A stretch of 48,364 bases of DNA from Nitrospirota bacterium (GTDB lineage: Bacteria; Nitrospirota; Thermodesulfovibrionia; Thermodesulfovibrionales; Magnetobacteriaceae): positions 1-48,364 of the forward strand of contig JADFXJ010000013.1 of the NCBI GenBank assembly GCA_015233615.1, in the 5' to 3' direction. The notes beneath the pieces were generated by a model. It was not told where the DNA came from. It searched no databases and saw only the letters and a list, made by a program, of their open reading frames with translations. The translations under genes were made by a program, and so were the position numbers. This document shows, piece by piece, positions 10,375 through 18,502 of this stretch. Numbering within the stretch: position 1 is the first letter of the stretch; every line of letters starts with the position of its first letter.

Positions 10375-12615
10375 TTAGTCTTTTGATTTCTTTGGAGAGA
10401 CTACGTCGATAAGGCCTTCATTCGGATCTTTATGCTTTTCATCGTGGTTTTCCTTAGTTTTAGGAGTTTCGATGGGATTGGCAATTGGTGTGGACGTTTG
10501 TTTTTGGTCTACCATGGGTACCGGCGGAGGACTTGAGGCCGTTATTGCCTTTGCACGTGATTTGGCAGTCTTTGACGATCGATTGTTTTTGACGGTTTTT
10601 TTAACCTTGTCGGGCAACGAGCTTTGCTTTTCTTCCCCGTCGGAAGCAACGGAAGGAGTGGGTTGCACGGTACTTGCAGACTTGTCCAATATGGCGGGCT
10701 TGTCCGGTATGGCGGGTCTGGCAGGTATAACGAGCTTTGGAATGTTTTTGGCATTATGGGATTTGAAATTCCAAAAGGGAAGGGTGCCTGCTATTATGCC
10801 CACTGCAAGTAGAGCGGTAATACCGATTTTAAACGATCTTTTCTTTGGCATAGCCAATGGTTTATCATTATCAGCGGGTTTATCATGATCAAGTGGTTTA
10901 TCATTATCAGGCGATACGGGAGTATATTTATTGGTTTCTTCGTTGATTACTTCGCCGGATATGGAGATATCCCAATCGTCGAGAGCTTTCGAGAATTCTA
11001 TCGCGTTACCGAATCGCTCGGCTGGATCTTTGGCACACGCTTTCAAAATTGTGTTTTCGATTGCAAAAGGCACGTCACTGCGAAATTTGGAAGCTGAAGG
11101 AATTTTATTTTTTACGATAGCGTTCATCAAATGGAAGGCAGAATCACCCTTAAAAGGGGAGGTGCCGGTAATCATTTCGAAAAGTGTCATACCTATCGAG
11201 TATATGTCCGATTGTACGTCCACCTTCCCACCCTTTATTTGTTCGGGGGACATGTACCTAAGGGTTCCCAGCGAAGTGCCAGTTTTGGTGAGGCGCAAGT
11301 AGTCATCACCCACGGCTATGCCGAAGTCCATTATTTTTACAACCCCGTCGTTATCTACGATGATGTTTGCCGGTTTAATGTCCCTGTGGACTATTCCCTG
11401 GCTGTGGGCGAAACCCGCGCCTTCCAATATCTGCTTACAGTATCCGATACATCTGCCGTAATCCATAGGTGTCTCTTTTTTTATGGTCTCGTCTAATCTT
11501 ATGCCTTCCATGAACTCCATGACCAGGTAAAACAGGCCGTCGTGCTCGATGAAATTGTAGAGGCGAACGATATTTTTATGGGTGAGCTTAGCCAGTATCT
11601 TTGCTTCGCGGATAAAGCGCTCCCTCATTTCCTCACCGGAGGAAAGCCCATTTGCAAGCTCCTTAATCGCTACGATTTGCCCGGTTAGGTTATGCTCTGC
11701 CTTGTAAACTACCCCGGAGCCCCCTTCACCTACCTTTTGTATGATCCTGTACGGCCCTATTTCCATAGCCGGCGATACGGCAATATATTTATTGGTTTTT
11801 TCATCGGTTATGGAGATATCCCAATCGTCGAGTGCTTTCGAGAATTCAGCCGCACTTTCGAATCTGTTGGATGGATCCTTGGCACACGCTTTCAATATTG
11901 CCTTTTCGATTACCAAAGGCACGTCACTGCGGAATTTGGCAGGTGAGGGAAGTTTATTCTTCACTATTGCGTTCATCAAATGGAAGGCAGAGTCACCTTT
12001 AAACGGAGACTTGTCGGTAATCATTTCGAAAAGTGTCATACCTATCGAATATATGTCCGATTGTACATCGACCTTCCCACCTTTTATTTGTTCGGGGGAC
12101 ATGTACCTCAGGGTTCCCAGCGAAATGCCCGTTTTGGTGAGGCGCAAGTAGTCATCTCCCACGGCTATGCCGAAGTCCATTATTTTTACAATCCCGTCGT
12201 TATCTACGATGATGTTTGCCGGTTTTATGTCCCTGTGGACTACTCCCTGGCAGTGGGCGAAATCCACGCCTTCCAATATCTGCTTAAGGTATCCGATACA
12301 CCTGCCGTAATCCATGGGAGTCTCTTTTTTTATAACGTCGTCTAATCTTATGCCCTCCATGAACTCCATGATCAGGTAAAACAGGCCGTCCTGCTCGATA
12401 AAATTATAGAGGCGGACGATATTTTTATGGGTGAGCTTAGCCAGTATCTTTGCTTCGCGGATAAAGCGCTCCCTCATTTCCTCACCGGAGGAAAGCCCAT
12501 TTGCAAGCTCCTTAATCGCTACGATTTGCCCGGTTAGGTTATGCTCTGCCTTGTAAACTACCCCGGAGCCCCCTTCACCTACCTTTTGTATGATCCTGTA
12601 TGGTTCTATTTCCAT
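10375..12615 (-). CDS. membrane-anchored tandem Ser/Thr protein kinase (two complete kinase domains)
   Basis: The 746-residue product contains two Hanks-type kinase domains one after the other. The second begins at Met284 with MEIGPYRIIQKVGEGGSG, repeating the N-terminus. Both keep the catalytic set: Lys35 and Lys318, HRD with Asp129 and Asp412, and DFG. The repeated unit is exactly 849 bp (283 codons). A linker of DNDKP-type repeats (about 568-588), one membrane helix (about 595-613) and a Pro/Ser/Thr/Lys-rich tail follow, the last similar to the tail of the downstream kinase. The internal Met codon suggests fusion of two in-frame gene copies by duplication of the kinase part. 11567-11751 appears identical to 12416-12600. 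Tandem active kinase domains in one bacterial protein are unusual. A collapsed or duplicated assembly must be considered but is unlikely, since each copy has its own differences. Confidence 0.92.
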   Translation of the reverse strand: MEIEPYRIIQKVGEGGSGVVYKAEHNLTGQIVAIKELANGLSSGEEMRERFIREAKILAKLTHKNIVRLYNFIEQDGLFYLIMEFMEGIRLDDVIKKETPMDYGRCIGYLKQILEGVDFAHCQGVVHRDIKPANIIVDNDGIVKIMDFGIAVGDDYLRLTKTGISLGTLRYMSPEQIKGGKVDVQSDIYSIGMTLFEMITDKSPFKGDSAFHLMNAIVKNKLPSPAKFRSDVPLVIEKAILKACAKDPSNRFESAAEFSKALDDWDISITDEKTNKYIAVSPAMEIGPYRIIQKVGEGGSGVVYKAEHNLTGQIVAIKELANGLSSGEEMRERFIREAKILAKLTHKNIVRLYNFIEHDGLFYLVMEFMEGIRLDETIKKETPMDYGRCIGYCKQILEGAGFAHSQGIVHRDIKPANIIVDNDGVVKIMDFGIAVGDDYLRLTKTGTSLGTLRYMSPEQIKGGKVDVQSDIYSIGMTLFEMITGTSPFKGDSAFHLMNAIVKNKIPSASKFRSDVPFAIENTILKACAKDPAERFGNAIEFSKALDDWDISISGEVINEETNKYTPVSPDNDKPLDHDKPADNDKPLAMPKKRSFKIGITALLAVGIIAGTLPFWNFKSHNAKNIPKLVIPARPAIPDKPAILDKSASTVQPTPSVASDGEEKQSSLPDKVKKTVKNNRSSKTAKSRAKAITASSPPPVPMVDQKQTSTPIANPIETPKTKENHDEKHKDPNEGLIDVVSPKKSKD

Positions 12616-12625
12616 TTCTTTTTTG

Positions 12626-12654
12626 ATTATAACTTAATTTACCGGTTTTGTCAT
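12626..12654 (-). promoter_or_regulatory. promoter of the tandem kinase gene
   Basis: On the minus strand ATGACA (12649-12654) and TATAAT (12626-12631) are 17 bp apart. The -10 box ends only 10 bp before the ATG at 12615, so the transcript would start within a few bases of the start codon. No Shine-Dalgarno sequence is seen in those bases. Confidence 0.6.
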
Positions 12655-12658
12655 TATT

Positions 12659-12715
12659 TTCTACATTTGTGTTCTACATTTGTGAATAGGGTTACCCGTT
12701 AAATTACTCGTTAAA
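12659..12715. repeat. two short tandem duplications in the kinase/mobA divergent spacer
   Basis: TTCTACATTTGTG occurs twice back to back (12659-12671, 12672-12684), then a 12-bp unit TTACCCGTTAAA / TTACTCGTTAAA twice (12692-12703, 12704-12715). Confidence 0.8.
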
Positions 12716-12812
12716 TAAGGTCTCCAAACATGTTAAAGATATGTTAGAATAACGATAATGTTAAGTATGGCGGTACTTTTATAGTGATTTCGCTGCCTGT
12801 GGGTAAAGGTTT

Positions 12813-13421
12813 ATGGCGTATCCCATAACGGGGGTTTTTTTAGCAGGCGGGCAAAACAGGCGTTTTCCTTCACTAAAAGCATTTATCACCGTTGGTGGAG
12901 ATACCATCCTGAGAAGGAGTATAGATATTCTTACCGGTTGTTTCGACGAAGTGTTCATCAGCACAAACATGCCGGAGGTTTATTTTTCATACGGTAGGCC
13001 AATGATAGGGGACGTAGTCGATTCCAGGGGACCGATAACGGGGATTTTGAGCTGTCTTTTGTGCGCTTCCAACGAAAACGTCCTGGTAGTGGCCTGTGAT
13101 ATGCCATTTTTGAAGAAGGAAGTCGTGGAACTCGTAGCCTCCGGTGTCGGGGAGGGCTTCGACGCCGTCGTGCCTATATTTGGTGGACGCCTTCAACCTC
13201 TTCTGGCTGTTTATAACAGGACTATAGTACCTCGTTTGCAATCAATGATCGGGAACAATGAAAAAAGCCTCTCGTTTATGTTACCATCTCTCCACGTGAA
13301 ATACGTTGAAGAGGATATCGTACGTTGCAAGGACGCCGAAGGTTTGAGTTTCGTTAACGTAAACACCCCGTATGATCTGGAACTTATAAATGGGGTTAAC
13401 GTTAGTAGGGTTAATGTTTGA
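12813..13421 (+). CDS. mobA: molybdenum cofactor guanylyltransferase
   Basis: The 202-residue product has the MobA nucleotidyltransferase opening GVFLAGGQNRRF with SLKAF supplying the lysine, then the DSRGPITGILS stretch and VVACDMPFL, the metal-binding Asp motif of this family. MobA joins GMP to molybdopterin to make the guanine dinucleotide form of the cofactor used by DMSO-reductase-family enzymes such as nitrate or formate enzymes. Length fits the family (about 190-210). The usual RMGxDK is written RFPSLK here. An AAAGG lies before the ATG. It is divergent from the kinase operon and followed by tatA; Tat export serves many Mo enzymes, so the pairing is functionally sensible. Confidence 0.85.
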   Translation: MAYPITGVFLAGGQNRRFPSLKAFITVGGDTILRRSIDILTGCFDEVFISTNMPEVYFSYGRPMIGDVVDSRGPITGILSCLLCASNENVLVVACDMPFLKKEVVELVASGVGEGFDAVVPIFGGRLQPLLAVYNRTIVPRLQSMIGNNEKSLSFMLPSLHVKYVEEDIVRCKDAEGLSFVNVNTPYDLELINGVNVSRVNV

Positions 13422-13484
13422 GCCTTGCCATTAATCTATGGGCAGGCATTTCGATCTTAAAACGTTTCAAGAAGGAGAAAAACT

Positions 13485-13691
13485 ATGTTTGGTCTAGGTA
13501 TGCCGGAGATATTGTTAATACTCGTAATCGTTGTCATATTGTTCGGGGCAAACAAGCTTCCCGAGCTTGGCAAAGGTATGGGGTCTTTCATAAAGAACCT
13601 GAAAAAGGGCATGTCCGAGCCCGATGAGATAGACATCACTCCGAAGAAAAGCGAAGAAAAGGAAAAAGAGAAGGGAAAGGTGGAAAAATAA
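13485..13691 (+). CDS. tatA: Sec-independent protein translocase subunit TatA/TatE
   Basis: The 68-residue product has the TatA pattern: a short N-terminus, one membrane helix ([24 protein letters not shown]), the Phe-Gly hinge, an amphipathic helix ([15 protein letters not shown]) and a charged Lys/Glu tail. TatA oligomers form the passage for folded proteins in the Tat system; tatB/tatC are not in this window. A strong AAGGAG precedes the ATG. The alanine racemase gene starts four bases after its stop. Confidence 0.93.
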   Translation: MFGLGMPEILLILVIVVILFGANKLPELGKGMGSFIKNLKKGMSEPDEIDITPKKSEEKEKEKGKVEK

Positions 13692-13695
13692 GTCC

Positions 13696-14838
13696 GTGCA
13701 AAGAGGCCCTCTCGTTGAGATCAATATCGCATGTCTGAAGCATAATTTCGACACGATAGGACGTTTAACCGGCAAGGTGCCGGTTCTGGCCGTCGTAAAG
13801 GCGGATGCTTATGGACACGGTGCAGTGAGGATTGCCACCCTGTTAGAGGAAATGAAAGTACACGCCTTTAGCGTAGCTTTTAACTCTGAGGCCGTCGAAT
13901 TGAGGGAGGCTGGCATAAAAAAGCCTATACTGGTTTTTTTCGATCCTCCGGACATAGACGAGATACTCTCATACGATCTGACTCCCGTATTGGTTAACGA
14001 AAGGGCCGCCGGTGAATTGTCCGCTCTTTCGCTTAAGCGTGGCAAAAGGGTAAAGGTTCACGTTACGATAGACACCGGCATGGGCAGGTTGGGCTTTCTC
14101 TCTCTCAGAGACGTAAATGCACTGAGAGAGGTGGCCGCTCTGAAAGGCATCCAGGTGACCGGTGTTATGAGCCACTTCTCTGAAGCGGATCTTCTGGATA
14201 GAACCTTTGCGGAGCTACAGCTCAAACGCTTTCTGGAAGTCAGGAAAGAACTATTTCCATTGTTCGGGGGCTGCCTATGGCACATGTCAAACAGTGCCGC
14301 AGTATTGTCTTATCCCGATGCGCACCTGGACATGGTGCGGCCCGGCCTCATGCTTTACGGATGCGACCCCTTCAAGAGGAAAAACAGCAGCCTTCTTCCC
14401 GTCATGACGGTAAGGTGCAAAATACTGGAAGTGAGGAAGGTTCCGACAGGGACGTCCGTAAGCTACGGCAGAACTTTTGTGACCCGCAGGGATAGCCTCA
14501 TAGGAGTTATCGGTCTCGGTTATTCAGACGGTTACCCCAGGGCGCTTTCGAATAAAGGGCGAGTAATCGTAAACGGCCAGGTAGCTCCTATAGTCGGACG
14601 CATCTGCATGGACTTGACCATGGTAGATCTTACTGATATAACGGGATTGACAAATGAATACCTGTGGAGGCCATATAATTGCATAATTCTCGGTAAAGAA
14701 GGGGACGTGGAAATTACCGCGGATGAGCTTGCCGCCTATGCCGATACTATCTCTTACGAGATCCTTACTTCGCTTGGCCGTTCGAAGCATAAGTGTGTTA
14801 CAAATGTCTCTTCGGCCGCCTCTGCGGTTACCTCATGA
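13696..14838 (+). CDS. alr: alanine racemase
   Basis: The 380-residue product has the fold type III PLP barrel with VVKADAYGHGA, whose Lys carries PLP, and the C-terminal domain with SYGRTF supplying the second catalytic base (Tyr). VGRICMDLTMVD is a further family signature. It interconverts L- and D-alanine for peptidoglycan. The start is GTG at 13696, directly after tatA with GGAAAAATAAG upstream; the two genes are probably co-transcribed. The last 11 bp overlap the convergent nitroreductase gene. Confidence 0.95.
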   Translation: MQRGPLVEINIACLKHNFDTIGRLTGKVPVLAVVKADAYGHGAVRIATLLEEMKVHAFSVAFNSEAVELREAGIKKPILVFFDPPDIDEILSYDLTPVLVNERAAGELSALSLKRGKRVKVHVTIDTGMGRLGFLSLRDVNALREVAALKGIQVTGVMSHFSEADLLDRTFAELQLKRFLEVRKELFPLFGGCLWHMSNSAAVLSYPDAHLDMVRPGLMLYGCDPFKRKNSSLLPVMTVRCKILEVRKVPTGTSVSYGRTFVTRRDSLIGVIGLGYSDGYPRALSNKGRVIVNGQVAPIVGRICMDLTMVDLTDITGLTNEYLWRPYNCIILGKEGDVEITADELAAYADTISYEILTSLGRSKHKCVTNVSSAASAVTS

Positions 14839-15400
14839 TGATTATATCGTCGAGTTTGCGCTTTGGCACATAGTGTACCTGCCTTTCGTCACGCCAGTAC
14901 TTTATGCTTTCACCATCGTCGATCTCTTTGATTATTATTTCCTCTTTCGGCTTACCAAGGGCGAGGGCTAACAGGATTTCATACTTTTCAGGGATTTCGA
15001 GAGCTTTTCTCAACTCGTCTTTCTTGATAGAGGCTATGATACAGCCGCCAAACCCCTGTTCCCTGGCACCGAGTAACATCGTCTGTGAAACGATACCATG
15101 GTCGCACCAGAAATTTTTGCTTATCCCGGTGTCACCCAGGACTAATATATAAGCGGAAGGTCTCTCCCCCTCCGCGGGTCCGGGCCAATCCTTCAGGTAA
15201 CCGGCCCATGCCAGGCATGGAAAGATCAATGCGTTTCTAACGGGCTCGTTCGATAAAATATATTTTAAAGGTTGCAGGTTTGCCGCCGACGGCGTAAGCC
15301 TGGCCAGATTTACAAGCCAGGTCAGCGTATCTTGCGAAATGGGAACGTCCTGGTAAAACCTTCTCACGGATCTGCTTTTTAAGACTAACTCTTCTATCAT
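14828..15400 (-). CDS. nitroreductase family protein
   Basis: The 190-residue product has the nitroreductase opening with the FMN phosphate-binding SRSVRRF, then TPSAANLQPLKYIL and the central GIVSQTMLLGAREQGFGGC and LALALGKPKE. Such proteins bind FMN as dimers and reduce nitro compounds, quinones or flavins with NAD(P)H. The physiological substrate cannot be read from the sequence. It is convergent with alr and overlaps it by 11 bp at the 3' ends. Confidence 0.9.
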   Translation of the reverse strand: MIEELVLKSRSVRRFYQDVPISQDTLTWLVNLARLTPSAANLQPLKYILSNEPVRNALIFPCLAWAGYLKDWPGPAEGERPSAYILVLGDTGISKNFWCDHGIVSQTMLLGAREQGFGGCIIASIKKDELRKALEIPEKYEILLALALGKPKEEIIIKEIDDGESIKYWRDERQVHYVPKRKLDDIIIMR

Positions 15401-15439
15401 GCCGATTCCCCTTTTACATTACCTTTCGAATTACATCGA

Positions 15440-15479
15440 TAATTATTAAGCATACAAGTTAATTATTAACCATACAAAT
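15440..15479. repeat. 20-bp tandem duplication upstream of the nitroreductase gene
   Basis: TAATTATTAAGCATACAAGT (15440-15459) is followed by TAATTATTAACCATACAAAT (15460-15479). A partial third unit (TTAATTATTA) occurs near 15496. The unit is not seen elsewhere in the window. Confidence 0.8.
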
Positions 15480-15574
15480 AACCGCACGACAACGTTAATT
15501 ATTACCCGTCTTATCAGCCGTCGCCGGTCCGCCGAAATCATTTTGGTGCGGAAACGGTACGGCCAAGAAACCAA

Positions 15575-15646
15575 AGCGGGCGACGGGATTCGAACCCGCG
15601 GCCAAAAGCTTGGGAAGCTTTCACTCTACCACTGAGTTACGCCCGC
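15575..15646 (-). tRNA. tRNA-Gly (anticodon CCC)
   Basis: On the minus strand the acceptor stem GCGGGCG pairs with CGCCCGC, the anticodon loop is TTCCCAA giving anticodon CCC (reads GGG), and the T arm contains GGTTCGAATCC. The discriminator base is T, as usual for glycine tRNA. CCA is not encoded. Confidence 0.94.
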
Positions 15647-15817
15647 ATAGGTAAATCAAGCTTGAGTAATAGTAGCATATTCCATGTTCGCCTTTCAAGG
15701 GTTTTTATCCTAAAAACGGAAAGTGTAGAATTTCATTAATTAACGCTATGCTCAACGCATCAAAACCATTACTCCGGTATGAACTTATGTTACAATAATG
15801 GGAGCAAGTTATGCAAA

Positions 15818-15903
15818 GCATTAAGTTAAACTTTAAGTGTAGCATTAAGTTAAAGTTTAAATAGAGCATTATGTTAAACGCTAAACGGAACGTTAAGTTA
15901 AAG
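15818..15903. repeat. 24-bp tandem repeat, three full units and a partial one
   Basis: Units start at 15818, 15842, 15866 and 15890 (the last is 14 bp), each built on GCATTAAGTTAAA. The array fills the space up to the start of the metallophosphoesterase gene and leaves little room for a conventional ribosome-binding site. Confidence 0.9.
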
Positions 15904-15905
15904 AT

Positions 15906-17318
15906 TTGGTTGAATCTAACATTGAGAAATGGGGAATATATTTGAAAAATTCGAATTGTAGTCCGGACGCAGCCGAAGAAGCTTATTGCGATACCGGTAT
16001 AAATCTGCCTTTCGATGCGAACGCGCCTTTCGATACGAATGGCAGGATAAGAAGCAGGAAAAACAGGCTAGACAAGTTAAAGGGTAAGTTGAAGGAACTG
16101 GGCGAAACCTATAATCTTTCGAAGATTTTTTGGTTCATTAAGGGTTTTATAGACAATGACGTCGACATCATGTATCCTAACGGGGAAGGCGGACTTTTAA
16201 TCCTCGATAAGCACGTCCCGCTCCTGATCATATCCGACTCTCATGGGCTGAGGAGAAAGTTGCTGGACTTTTTATTCGAAAAAAAGTACATCGGCGAAAA
16301 GACGGATTTTCAGCTTCTTGCCGAAGGAGCGATACAGGTTGTGATGCTTGGAGACGCCTTACATACTGAGAATAAGGCGCTATGGACTAATTGCCTTATA
16401 GACGAGTATATGAAGCAATATGTAAACCACGGTTTTTATGGAGAAATGCCTAACATAGAGAGGGAAATGGCCGATAGTTTAGGACTCGTTGCAATGGTAA
16501 TGTGCATGTTGAGACATTTTCCCAACTTCCATTATTTAAAAGGCAATCATGACAATCTCAGGAATACGACCGAGGACGGAAACCTTAAAGTGGTAAAGTA
16601 CCTTGGGCACCAGGACCACGGGGAAGGCGCAATATTGAGAGCCGGCGTGGAATCGTGGCTGATAAGGCGAAGGTTAAGGCAGGTTGGGATTCGCTCATGG
16701 GAAACATTTTTGGATGAATACGACAAACTTCACGACAGATTGGCGCATAATAATTATTCTCCGGATGAATATTTCAAGATCTACGGCCTCTGGATGGAAG
16801 ATTTCGAGTATTTAAAGGCTCATCCGGGATGGATATGTTATAACGCTTTTTTTGCCGGGTACTCCAACTGGGAAAACAGGCTGCCTATTATGGCGGTATA
16901 CGAAGGAGAACTTCTTCGCGTGGTAATGTCCCATGCCCCGCCAGGGGAAGCGGTGATTGACGACGTGCAAACGATCCGGAGCAGATCGGATAAAATCGTA
17001 TTTAATTTTACCTGGCCAAACGGCGTAAACGAAAGAAGCGGGTTATATGTCTCACGCATCTTCGAAGTTGTATTTAAGGATAACGCGTATAGGGATAACG
17101 TCTCTAATGACAACGGGCCCGTTGCCGGCGGGTTTTTCGGTAGATTTTCCGATAAATTACCCGATAAATTATACGTGGCTGGCCATATTAATACGGGTGA
17201 CGGTGTCCTGGTAGTGGATGAAAAACGCCTTGTAATGATTCATAAACCCGGGGTTTTGGTTGTTCTTCTCATTTATCCGGATCAAAGATTGTTTTCCGTT
17301 GATTTAATCTCTTCTTAA
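15906..17318 (+). CDS. calcineurin-like metallophosphoesterase
   Basis: The 470-residue product carries the five metal-binding blocks of the calcineurin-like superfamily in order: DSHG (111-114), GD (149-150), GNHD (213-216), SHAPPG (342-347) and GH (426-427). The order resembles PPP-type protein phosphatases, although helical inserts between the GNHD and SHAPP blocks make it longer than most. No signal peptide or membrane helix is seen, so it should be cytoplasmic. The start is uncertain: I give TTG 15906; a TTG at 15942 after GGGGA is also possible. FDANAPFDTNG (36-46) looks like an internal repeat. It is followed by a kinase-like gene and a histidine kinase gene, so a phosphoprotein is a plausible substrate, but this is inference from context. 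Confidence 0.75.
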   Translation: MVESNIEKWGIYLKNSNCSPDAAEEAYCDTGINLPFDANAPFDTNGRIRSRKNRLDKLKGKLKELGETYNLSKIFWFIKGFIDNDVDIMYPNGEGGLLILDKHVPLLIISDSHGLRRKLLDFLFEKKYIGEKTDFQLLAEGAIQVVMLGDALHTENKALWTNCLIDEYMKQYVNHGFYGEMPNIEREMADSLGLVAMVMCMLRHFPNFHYLKGNHDNLRNTTEDGNLKVVKYLGHQDHGEGAILRAGVESWLIRRRLRQVGIRSWETFLDEYDKLHDRLAHNNYSPDEYFKIYGLWMEDFEYLKAHPGWICYNAFFAGYSNWENRLPIMAVYEGELLRVVMSHAPPGEAVIDDVQTIRSRSDKIVFNFTWPNGVNERSGLYVSRIFEVVFKDNAYRDNVSNDNGPVAGGFFGRFSDKLPDKLYVAGHINTGDGVLVVDEKRLVMIHKPGVLVVLLIYPDQRLFSVDLISS

Positions 17319-17338
17319 TGGTACGGTTAGCGGAAAGT

Positions 17339-17436
17339 GGCATTAATAAAAATTGGTATTTTTGGTATCATTGGTATTAATGAAAATTGGCATTAACGAA
17401 AACTAACGTTAACGAGAACTAACGTTAACAAAAACT
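17339..17436. repeat. 16-bp tandem repeat between phosphoesterase and kinase-like genes
   Basis: Six units start at 17339, 17355 (18 bp, diverged), 17373, 17389, 17405 and 17421. They grade from GGCATTAATAAAAATT to AACGTTAACAAAAACT, as expected for successive duplications that have decayed. The array fills most of the 129-bp spacer. Confidence 0.88.
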
Positions 17437-17447
17437 GAGGTTGGCAA

Positions 17448-18479
17448 ATGCTTAGTCGTCAGGAAATTTCAGAGCTTATAGACAGGTATATGAATAGTGT
17501 CTACTTGTCGAATGGTGCACGCATACCGGCAGGATACAAGATTATCGAAGATACAAGCGAATTTTTCAACATAGATTACAATGATGTCCTTATATTGAGT
17601 AACAAACCTTATTTGGTCAGACAATGTGCCAAGGAAGGCCGTTTCGGTATAGATGAGCAGGATAAGTTCTGGGTTAGACATGCCGTTGACCTCGTCGATG
17701 GTAATCCTAAAATAATAAAAATGCCATTCCATGAGAAATTTACTGGCACATCAGGGGAAAGGACGGTTGATTTTAACAGAAGTTCCAGTAAGGAGGCCCG
17801 GATTTTGAGAAAAACGAGAGGACATCCAAACTTCATGCAAGGATTTAACGTTAAAGACAAGACCGGGCATACGGTTAGAATCATCGATTTTATCAAAGGC
17901 AAAACGTGGAGTGACTATATCGTAAAACTTGGCTCAAGCCATGAGGATTATTATTATAACCATTTTATGACGGTATTCGAAGAATTTATCGAGCTTGTCG
18001 AGGCTATTGCTTACATACATCACCGTGGCGAGATACATGGAGATATAAGGCGGGATCATATAATCAGGGAGATGGAGACAGGTATTAATAAATGGATCGA
18101 TTTTGACCTGAGCTATATTATCCATGGAGAGAGCCATTTTCTATTTGACTTGTTGAGTTTGGGTAATCTGTTAGCTTTTGCGGCAGGCCGGGGAGACGTC
18201 ACGGTTCAGAATGTTCAGAACATATTAAATTTAAGTAGTAAGTTCAACCAAACGTGTAACCAGACGGATAACCAAAATCAAAATCAGAACAGTGGTACTA
18301 TAACATCCGAGGATCTTAATATAAACTTCAGAAACAGGATAATAAACCTGAAGAAAATTTATCCATATATATCCGGCAAATTAAATGATATTTTACTTCG
18401 TTTCTCATGTGGCGCAAAAGTGTCATACGATGGAATAACCCAATTTATCGACGATTTGAAAGAGATTGAGATTTTATAA
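17448..18479 (+). CDS. atypical protein-kinase-fold protein
   Basis: The 343-residue product has no clear Gly-rich loop, but later kinase landmarks are recognisable: KIIKMPF (Lys91), an alpha-C-like Glu116 in SSKEARIL, a hinge around VRIIDFIKGKTW, a catalytic loop HGDIRRDHI (His197-Asp199), and IDFDLSY (218-224) in place of DFG. The normal Asn after the catalytic Asp reads His204. This resembles atypical kinases (RIO or aminoglycoside-kinase-like) more than Hanks kinases. It could phosphorylate protein or a small molecule. A Gln/Asn-rich stretch (TDNQNQNQNSG) lies in the C-terminal third. The gene sits between a phosphoesterase gene and a receiver-histidine-kinase gene (23 bp ahead of the latter), suggesting one signalling unit. 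Confidence 0.65.
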   Translation: MLSRQEISELIDRYMNSVYLSNGARIPAGYKIIEDTSEFFNIDYNDVLILSNKPYLVRQCAKEGRFGIDEQDKFWVRHAVDLVDGNPKIIKMPFHEKFTGTSGERTVDFNRSSSKEARILRKTRGHPNFMQGFNVKDKTGHTVRIIDFIKGKTWSDYIVKLGSSHEDYYYNHFMTVFEEFIELVEAIAYIHHRGEIHGDIRRDHIIREMETGINKWIDFDLSYIIHGESHFLFDLLSLGNLLAFAAGRGDVTVQNVQNILNLSSKFNQTCNQTDNQNQNQNSGTITSEDLNINFRNRIINLKKIYPYISGKLNDILLRFSCGAKVSYDGITQFIDDLKEIEIL

Positions 18480-18502
18480 AACCAAAATAAGGATCAAAAT
18501 AA

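Noticed and set aside
9042-12345. Long plus-strand frames opposite the kinase genes, repeated three times
   Set aside because: They repeat only because the kinase DNA is duplicated; the kinase reading on the minus strand is certain.
10375-12615. Assembly artefact as the cause of the double kinase
   Set aside because: The two units differ at many positions and have different flanks, so a simple assembly duplication is unlikely, though read data would settle it.
17339-17436. Possible CRISPR array
   Set aside because: Units are directly adjacent with no spacers, are graded in sequence, and there are no cas genes in the window.
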